64,000 bases of DNA from Brachyhypopomus gauderio (taxonomy: Eukaryota > Chordata > Actinopteri > Gymnotiformes > Hypopomidae): NCBI RefSeq assembly GCF_052324685.1, contig NC_135214.1:26467624-26531623 (forward strand). Direction: 5' to 3'. How positions within the stretch are numbered: position 1 is the first letter of the stretch; every line of letters begins with the position of its first letter. The translations under genes were made by a program, and so were the position numbers. The notes beneath the pieces were generated by a model that saw nothing but the letters and a program-made list of their open reading frames with translations, did not search any database and was not told the DNA's origin. Below, piece by piece: positions 58,201 through 64,000 of this stretch.

Positions 58201-60674
58201 TCACTGTAGAATTAGCAGCTGCATTCTAATTGTACACAAATTACACTGTAAGAGTTCAGACAACACTGTAGGTGGTAATTCAATGATGAATTACATTGCT
58301 GATGTCAGTGACTGCATGAATTTGTCCCCTGGTAGCTATTTGTTCACACTCATTGTGCAGCCACAATGTGTAGGTCTTTTGTTTCCTTTTGAGTGGTCTG
58401 AAGAAGTAAAGTAAGCTACCATAAAGAAGAGATGTATACTTGAAACAATGTATGTAGTTCTGTGGGTGTGGTCCTGTGTTCGTGTGTGTTCATCTGTTGT
58501 ATCTGTTGTCTCGTTATCGTTATGTGTTGCACTTGTTCTTTATTTATGTGTAGGTATTTGAAGTGTGTCGATATTGTGCCTGTTGCTACTCTTTATTGAG
58601 TTAAATCCCTGTTGTGCTTGTGTTGCATGTTTTTGAGTGCTAAAGAGCTGTTCTTAATAAAATATCTGTGTGTCAAAGCTACGCCTTGATCTCAGCATCC
58701 TACGAACCCCTCGTTTCACTAACATTCATGGTCTGGCCCATATGTGTAAAATTTGCATGCATATGTAGGTTAACCACTGGAACCACTCGACTGGGAACAA
58801 AGAATTTCTACTTTCCACTTCTGTCTTTCTCACTGTTTCTCTCTCTTCTCTCACCCTCTCTCTCTCTCTCTCTCTTTCGTTCTCTTTCTGTCTCTCCTGT
58901 ATCAGTGTCATTTGAACCCCAGATGTACTCAGAATTTGATTCCTTCAATAAGTATGTGCCAGTCTGGCTGTGTATTCCTCTTTGTGCTGAGGGTCTGAGG
59001 GTCTCTTCATCCATTATTCCACTATACTAAAGTTGCATTTCATATTAAAAAAAATTATAACCATGGCTATTACAGTCGAGCATCTATGTACAGGTTATAA
59101 ACCACAGCACCAATTCAAAGAGGGCTATGGGCTGAAGCATGTGACTCATCTAATCTATGTGAGGGACATCCCAACAAAATATTATCACAACTGAATGTTT
59201 TGTCTTGGTGAGTGAGCCACCAAGTAAAAAAAGCACCATTCAAGTAAGAATGCCTGATCTGAACGAGAGAAAACAGCAAATATGTAGTCATATGGATAAT
59301 ATATAATTTAGACTAATGCCACATATTTGAAATCAGTAAAGAACTTTTCATATTTACATTTCTCACCATATAAACAGCCTTGTCTAGCTAAATCAAACGT
59401 GTGTTAACAGTGTTGTGGTGGTGCTTAACACCAGGCTGTTTCACAGTATTACACAACTATAGGTCACTTGCTATTTCCATCAGAGCAATTGCAGTAAATT
59501 ACATCTTTCAAAAATCATTCAAGACTGATTGTAGACTAGACCTTTTGTAAATTTAAGTGGTTATAATGGTCACATTAAAGCCACTGTGATGGGTTTCAGA
59601 ACAATGAAGTGGCACTTTCATTACTACTTAAAGTGTTACTAATATACTTAAAATGCATCTAAGCTGAAGTATATTTTCAGTACAGCACAGAATATGACAG
59701 TAACATATTTAAAAGCTGTAAATCTTTTTGCACAGAGGACAAAATCTCAACTTTTGGGAAGAAAAGAATGAAAATGAGTTTAATATTGCTTACCATTAAA
59801 TTAAGTTAAAGTTACTGTTTTATGAATTTCACTATGCATATCTATATCTGTGCTCTTAATTTTCATATTTTGCAAAATGCTAGAATATAAACACCTGATA
59901 CAAAATTATGCTGCTGTTGTGTGCATTTCTGGGACGCTCACCCTGCTGGAATAGCTCCTCTGCTGGTGGACACCACAATGCGCTGCGTTCCTGGTCGGTT
60001 TAAATTATTCTGCCCATTAATCATCAGTGTGTGATTTGCTGACAGTGTCACCAGTGCCGAACTGCAGGGGAAGTTCATGCCACTCGTCTCCACTTTCCCA
60101 TTTCCTCCCCTTCCCACTGCTATGTTGTTATGGTGACCTCCAGCCACATTGACCATCGGTGACCAGAGGGAGGTGCCAGCAAACGTGTTACTCTGCCGTA
60201 CAGTGGGGGCTGTCTTATCACCCGGTCCAGCGGTGCCGCCTGCCCCACCATACAGCCTCCTCCTCTGCTGTGAAGCCAGGATGGCGTTGGAGGCAGCTCG
60301 CGTACTGTGCACCAGTAAGCACTGCTGACAAGAGCAGGGTGTGCCCGAGCTTGTGCCCACAGGCCATGACTGGGACTTGGGGATGGAGCCAGCAATGAGC
60401 GGGTAGGCAAGGTCCATTCGCCGACGGATGCGGCGCCTCCTCTGGCTCTGGCGGTTAGTCTGTGCCATGCTGTCAAAGTCCACCACGTAGCTGAAGCCCA
60501 GTGAGCTAAGGTCCAACCACGGGTGCTGCTTTTCGTAGGCATTCTGGATGCTTACACACAGCTCCATGTCATATGGTGTCCAGGAGCCGTTGTCATTCTC
60601 CCACTCCCACACCACACCTTTGCCAGGAGCCGAGGAAGGGTCGTAAAAGTTGCGCTGGACTGGCCGCATTGTAC
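43296..60674 (-). CDS. dtx1: Deltex-1 E3 ubiquitin ligase, 5' exon(s) outside window
   Basis: Eight minus-strand GT-AG exons in continuous phase: 59942-60674, 47737-47798, 47468-47629, 46776-46837, 46297-46455, 44758-44919, 43708-43797, 43296-43520 (550 aa plus TAA). The first begins with 2 nt of a split codon, so an upstream exon with the N-terminus and first WWE domain (about 85 aa in human) lies beyond 64000. In order: second WWE domain ([19 protein letters not shown] onward); basic stretch [15 protein letters not shown]; a linker; [22 protein letters not shown] ([22 protein letters not shown]); and the Deltex C-terminal domain ([58 protein letters not shown]). [10 protein letters not shown] and [20 protein letters not shown] favour DTX1 over DTX4. 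Deltex proteins bind the Notch intracellular ankyrin repeats and ubiquitinate partners. The human proline-rich segment is missing. Confidence 0.95.
43637..43676 (+). repeat. Two-copy 20-bp tandem
   Basis: aagcatatcctggtgaaa appears twice in direct succession in the dtx1 intron before the last exon. Confidence 0.8.
44715..44752 (+). repeat. CA microsatellite at a dtx1 donor site
   Basis: On the coding (minus) strand this is a GT-rich tract starting six nt after the last base of dtx1 exon 44758-44919. Confidence 0.93.
44920..46296. other. dtx1 intron, unassigned
   Basis: AT-rich intronic DNA with no recognised gene or mobile element. The 117-codon minus ORF at 45899-46252 has no recognisable features and looks random. 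Confidence 0.45.
47711..47732 (+). repeat. Short interstitial TTAGGG-like repeat
   Basis: agggttaaggttagggttag, about three telomere-like units, beginning right after the donor of dtx1 exon 47737-47798. Confidence 0.8.
48023..48088 (+). repeat. Short tandem, about 4 units
   Basis: Units of gattaatcaggcggtc with small changes, period about 17-18 nt, next to ggtcggttgattaatcag. Possibly the end of an unrecognised DNA transposon. Confidence 0.8.
48590..48926 (-). mobile_element. Solo-LTR-like element, 337 bp
   Basis: A perfect 5-bp duplication GAGCA (48585-48589 and 48927-48931) flanks a segment starting TGTGACGTGGGC and ending CAACGTGACA. On the reverse strand it begins TGTCACGTTGAGGACCCCGG and has AATAAA about 60-70 nt before its end. 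GC-rich against its AT-rich host intron. No coding capacity. Confidence 0.82.
49628..50497. repeat. Large imperfect palindrome
   Basis: An inner hairpin has arms 49992-50028 and 50070-50106 (36 of 37 paired by eye, 41-nt loop; arm motif tcctcaccaggattttgctc). Outer segments about 49628-49695 and 50430-50497 are also inverted copies (cctgaaaccatgattt / aaatcatggtttcagg; tgaaatgtagtca / tgactacatttca), nearly concentric with the inner hairpin. The intervening arms do not obviously match. Could be a foldback or long-TIR element. Confidence 0.75.
51340..51860 (+). mobile_element. Decayed L2-like LINE fragment
   Basis: gctgacaatccacagcatag parallels the same phrase in the copy at 53100. A later segment (51700-51800) reads as the L2 reverse-transcriptase region [13 protein letters not shown]. 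Internally deleted; no intact ORF. Confidence 0.6.
52302..52683. mobile_element. hAT (Charlie-like) MITE, 382 bp
   Basis: A perfect 8-bp duplication CTTTAGGG (52294-52301 and 52684-52691) flanks an element with inverted ends cagggtttttcaaactatg / agtttgaaaaacactg. It carries several gggtcgcg motifs and a GC-rich tandem (about 52475-52590) of units like gtcaacaacttacgttcgcc plus a C run. Confidence 0.92.
53265..53739 (+). pseudogene. L2-like reverse transcriptase fragment
   Basis: Encodes part of a non-LTR reverse transcriptase palm with the YADD active-site motif ([12 protein letters not shown]), then [13 protein letters not shown] and LLNIAKLRN of the thumb region. The 5' part is missing and the 3' part is frameshifted. 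Confidence 0.82.
56263..57977 (+). mobile_element. L2-like LINE 3' half
   Basis: Reads from the end of the reverse transcriptase ([36 protein letters not shown], about 56503-56730) through a frameshift. It continues into the C-terminal region [20 protein letters not shown] ... [20 protein letters not shown] (56775-57224). The 3' UTR ends ttgtgaaaagcgctatataa plus ataaattcgac. Not functional. Confidence 0.85.
58440..58725 (+). mobile_element. Possible LTR-like sequence
   Basis: GT-rich segment with cttaataaaatatctgtgtg and then ctacgccttgatctcagcat, a layout like the 3' part of the solo-LTR-like family in plus orientation. Boundaries are not resolved. A related fragment ending ccgtgaca lies at about 58000-58140. 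Confidence 0.3.
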
Positions 60675-61459
60675 CTGATAGAAACAGAGAAAGAGGGAGG
60701 GCGACAAAGAAGAGGAGAGAGAAAATCAGAGAGAGAAGGTCAGAGCGAAAGAGAGAGAGATAAGGCGAGGGAGATATAGGAAAACTTGAAGGTTCAGTTG
60801 GGCTGGGCAGCCCATTAATGTGCAATTTCAACTCATATTCACTCATGAGTGAACTCAACTCATATTCAATTCATAGGAAAAACATGCATTCACACACCTC
60901 TTAATATGTCCTCGAGGAGTCTAGTGTTCATTTATAATACTTCAACAATCAGTACCCAATCACTCATACTCCCCCTCTCATCCCATGAGCAATCACTACA
61001 ATGGCATATGCAAACACATATCCTTTGAAACATCAGTAATGTCTCAGTATAGAAAAATCCTTTCCATCACTCTCCTTAACACACACAGTAACATTCACGC
61101 ACATTACTCTCTTGTATAGACACATACCATTAGTGTCACAGCACTACAGCTGGCTGACTCAGCAGGACTGACCTTGAGAAACTCCAGCTCAGCGGCTAAT
61201 ATCATTTAGTGTGAGGGACACATCTTACTTTATGTTACCCAAGGTTACTACCATCTGTTCTAGGAAGGATAATCTAAGAACCAATAGATTAAATGAATGC
61301 AATTTTTAAAGTTTGAAATAAAGATGCTAGACTATGTATCACACTTATTTACTTTTTGTTAACTAGCTTCACTACAGAACAATGTAGATCAAGTAGATCT
61401 TCATTTAACAGATGAGATGTAGCACCTCCTATGAGTTAAATGAGTTAAAATTGGTTAAC
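60675..61459. other. dtx1 upstream intron, unassigned part
   Basis: Begins with the acceptor side of dtx1 exon 59942-60674 (a purine-rich tract on the plus strand, pyrimidine-rich for dtx1), then AT-rich sequence without recognised genes. Confidence 0.45.
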
Positions 61460-61819
61460 TTTGAAGGCAGTTAATCAACTCCATTTAGCATATGTGGGGT
61501 ATGCTATATTAGATTTTGAAGTAGGAGGGATTAGGGTGTCTGACAAGGGAAGGGCTCCACCTAGTCGGAAGCATTATTGGCCCCTCCCTCCAAGATTGTA
61601 TCCGGAGTTGTGGTCCTTGATAGAGGGATGTTGGAAAAAGGGGTCATCTGTAAGAGTGAATGAATGAATGTTCGATTTATATAGTCCCTTTCAAGATACT
61701 CAAGGTAACTTTACAACTTTACTGAGACCCTAGTGACAGAGAACCATCCATCACTGTGTGCTGAGTGCTAGTCCTTGGGATGCTCCAGTGGTGTTGGAAA
61801 GAAAAAAAATTTTTCCAGT

Positions 61820-62290
61820 TGATTTACTTGACATTACGGTCTACTCCACTAGTTCTGAGGAACATCTAGGTAATCTGGAATGAGTGTTTGAGCAGCTTCA
61901 CCGTTATGAGTTGAAGCTTCAGCAAGATAACTGCTGGTTTTGTAAGTGGTCACTGTGCTATCTGTGTCATGTGGTGAGTTAAGAGGGAGTCCAGACTAAC
62001 TGGAGAAGATGGAAACTATGTAGCATTGGCCAGTACCAACTACCATGCATCAAATATGGTCTTTTCTATTGTAAATTCATTCTTGCGTTTGTTAAGGTGA
62101 CCCAGCCGCTTCACAAGTTATTAAAGGGAACTGCAGGAACTAAGGTGGCCCTTGTAGAATGGGCAGAGGAATGCCAATATGCTTTTAAAAAGCTCAAGAA
62201 GTCTATTACAGGCCCCAACACTACAGGCAGATTTTGAGGTGCATTTCCGCCTGTACACTGATGCCATCGGTTAGGAGTGGTTTTATCTCG
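61820..62290 (+). pseudogene. Gypsy reverse transcriptase/RNase H remnant
   Basis: Recognisable pieces: DITVYSTSSEEHLGNLE (just after the active-site YLDD, which is degenerate here), EQLHRYELKLQQDNCWF, VKVTQPLHKLLKGTAGTKVA and WAEECQYAFKKLKKSIT. These are separated by stops and frameshifts. Confidence 0.75.
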
Positions 62291-63639
62291 AGGAAATGAT
62301 CCTTCCTTGCCAAGCAGGGATACTATTTATTACATAAATGCATTACATTATGTAGGCCTATTTTGTAAATTACTATGATGTCTTATTGTAATGCTACAAC
62401 TCTTTAAGACTTCCACAAAACGGACAACGCTGAATTTAGTTACTTATTCAGCTTTCAATTTGTTACTTATACTCCTTATTCAGTGACTTAAGTTGGTTTG
62501 TTATTCATAAATGGTGTATTCCTGATGCCTGTTTGCTGTGCATTTTGTTTAACAGAGATGGATGAACCGAATGAACATGGGATCATAAATTTAAGAGTTT
62601 ATTGTTTCTCATACTGATTTTGTGAATGTATTGTGGTGTGGTTCTATTATGGTGGTACCGGTGAACTAGGCACTAGGTACCATTACCTACTAAGTTCAGA
62701 CTATGCCACCCCATTTTTAATACTGGGTAGGGGATCCCTAAAAGGTTTCTCAAATAAAACAAGGCTGTTTCATCACCATATACTCCCCATAGATCTACTC
62801 CAGGCCCAACCATTACTTCCCAAGCCCCAACATTAACTGCTCCTTCCAGCGCTATCCCAGAAAAAATAAACCAAAGTGTGTGGGAGTGTAGCGCCTCAAC
62901 ACCTCCCCAAAATAACTAAATAATCAAAAACCATGAACCAAAATGAAACTCACACAAAAATCGACTACAAACCAAAAAAACAATGAGGGGAGTTGGAGAT
63001 GTACCCCCCCTTCCCCCTCCCCCCCCCAACAAAATAAGATACACTACAGACCCTCTGGGTAGCGCATTAAATGAACAATCAATAGAGCTAAAAGGCAACT
63101 ACCACCGATAGCACAGCCACTGTACCTATCGTCGGTATCGTCTTCTCTATAAAACCCATCAATAAATACTAAAAAGAGGGGGAAACAACAGCCACCAGAC
63201 ACCTGGCACTGTTTCGCTAATTATACAGCGATGCACTCCAACACAAATGACCTATGACAATAATAGAATCTTCGATTGTGGTTTACCACTCGATAACCAG
63301 GACGAATCACCAGTCTACATTTCTACTGTAAGAAAAACCTATTCTTAGAGATTCTTGATTGTAGATTTGAAAATTAAAACAGAGAATATGACACATGCTG
63401 TGTTAGCACACAAATGAATCAGAAGAAGAAATACCAGCTCAGGTTTTAGGGTTTAATAACCACAGACTAGACATATACTATTTTCAATAGGAAATAAGTC
63501 TCTTTGTGTGAGGAGCATTTGATTTTGGCAAGGGCCATGGTGATTTCATACTACAGTATCTCAACTATGCATATGTATGCCATCACAACATGGCATATTG
63601 AGCAGTGGGTATATAGGTGAATTGATTCAAAAGACCAAT

Positions 63640-64000
63640 TTCAGAGGCTTACTGAATGCCTTATTGATGGTGAGCCAGAGAGATAACAAATGCATCATGA
63701 AGAACTTTTATGTGGTATTTGGGAGCCATGCTTGATTACCGGTAGATATGGCCTTAGGATTAGAGCAGTCCCAAGAATAGCAAGCTGTAGAGGATTGGAT
63801 CCAAGACCACTACCAGAGACTGCAGAATGCAGAATACCAGGTGCAAAGACAGCAGACTCAGGATAAGAAGCATTATGGTCAATGGGCAAGAGCCCTTCCC
63901 TTGGCTGCAGGGGAGCGAGTGCCGTCTTGGAATTTCCGCAGGCAGACCAAGGGGAAGTTGGGGCTGTACTGGCTGCCTGAGCCATGGGTGGCCCAATCTC
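63640..64000 (+). pseudogene. Gypsy integrase C-terminal remnant
   Basis: Reads LPVDMALGLEQSQE, stop, AVEDWIQDHYQRLQNAEYQ and KKHYGQWARALPLAAGERV, the helix and post-catalytic part of Ty3/Gypsy integrase as commonly seen in fish elements. Truncated by the window end. Confidence 0.65.

Larger units (their letters stand above)
47799..59941. other. 12-kb dtx1 intron
   Basis: This intron separates the WWE exon from the rest of dtx1. It holds the tandem at 48023, the solo LTR at 48590, the palindrome at 49992, a hAT MITE at 52302 and three L2-like LINE fragments (51340-57977). Stretches 54.25-56.25 kb and 58.7-59.94 kb show no recognised element apart from a CT-rich tract at about 58846-58876. 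Confidence 0.6.
61460..64000 (+). mobile_element. Decayed Gypsy-type retrotransposon internal region
   Basis: In 5'-3' order on the plus strand: a protease-like segment (61480-61650, LAYVGYAILDFEVGG); a reverse transcriptase/RNase H junction (about 61820-62290); and an integrase C-terminal region (63640-64000). Order and orientation fit Ty3/Gypsy pol. Stops, frameshifts and missing blocks show it is old and dead. Middle portion 62300-63600 is not recognised. It extends past the window edge. Confidence 0.7.

Noticed and set aside
60120..60542. 140-codon minus ORF overlapping the dtx1 WWE exon
   Set aside because: An alternative frame of the same exon; the dtx1 frame gives the conserved WWE sequence and correct splice phases.
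61460..64000. First WWE exon of dtx1
   Set aside because: I searched the minus strand for the conserved VVWEWLNE- and IIDLQSM-like sequence upstream of 60674 and saw none; the exon most likely lies beyond the window.

Overview
This window is vertebrate genomic DNA, almost certainly from a teleost fish. The evidence is intron-split genes with GT-AG junctions, long (GT)n/(CA)n runs, and a dense load of Tc1/mariner, hAT, L2-like LINE and Gypsy/LTR elements of the kind common in fish genomes. The species cannot be fixed from sequence alone; an ostariophysan (characin, catfish or electric eel type) would fit but is only an inference. There is no operon, CRISPR array or prokaryotic signal.

Three protein genes explain the coding content. 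(1) dgcr6 on the minus strand (2198-3322): five exons, complete, 197 aa. (2) rasal1 on the plus strand (4455-36736): a Ca2+-responsive Ras GTPase-activating protein. I could assemble 21 exons in continuous phase to 819 aa, with two C2 domains, a RasGAP domain, a PH domain and a Btk-type zinc motif. (3) dtx1 on the minus strand (43296-60674): the Deltex-1 E3 ubiquitin ligase of the Notch pathway. Eight exons give 550 aa; the exon(s) for the N-terminus and first WWE domain lie beyond the right edge. dgcr6 and rasal1 are head to head, with 1.1 kb between start codons. rasal1 and dtx1 are tail to tail, with 6.6 kb between stop codons. RASAL1 and DTX1 are also neighbours on human 12q24, whereas human DGCR6 is on 22q11.

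The rest is mostly intronic and intergenic mobile DNA. rasal1 intron 7 holds an intact-looking Tc1 element (9731-11346) and a dead one (11681-13236) that carries a hAT fragment. Intron 10 holds a Sleeping Beauty-like Tc1 (17865-19511) with an unbroken 340-aa transposase and 226-bp inverted repeats that look identical by eye. Intron 13 holds a three-layer nest: an old Tc1 contains a hAT element, which contains a solo LTR. Intron 19 has a hAT element containing a solo LTR, both with perfect target-site duplications. The rasal1-dtx1 intergenic space has a 150-bp hAT MITE. The 12-kb dtx1 intron has a solo LTR, a large palindrome, a second hAT MITE and three L2-like LINE fragments. The right end has a decayed Gypsy pol region.

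I found no evidence of a new multi-gene system. The most interesting signals are the likely young SB-like transposon, the nested insertions with readable target duplications, a recurrent solo-LTR-like family, microsatellites abutting splice sites (above all (GT)35 in place of a pyrimidine tract before rasal1 exon 7), and the palindrome near 50.05 kb.
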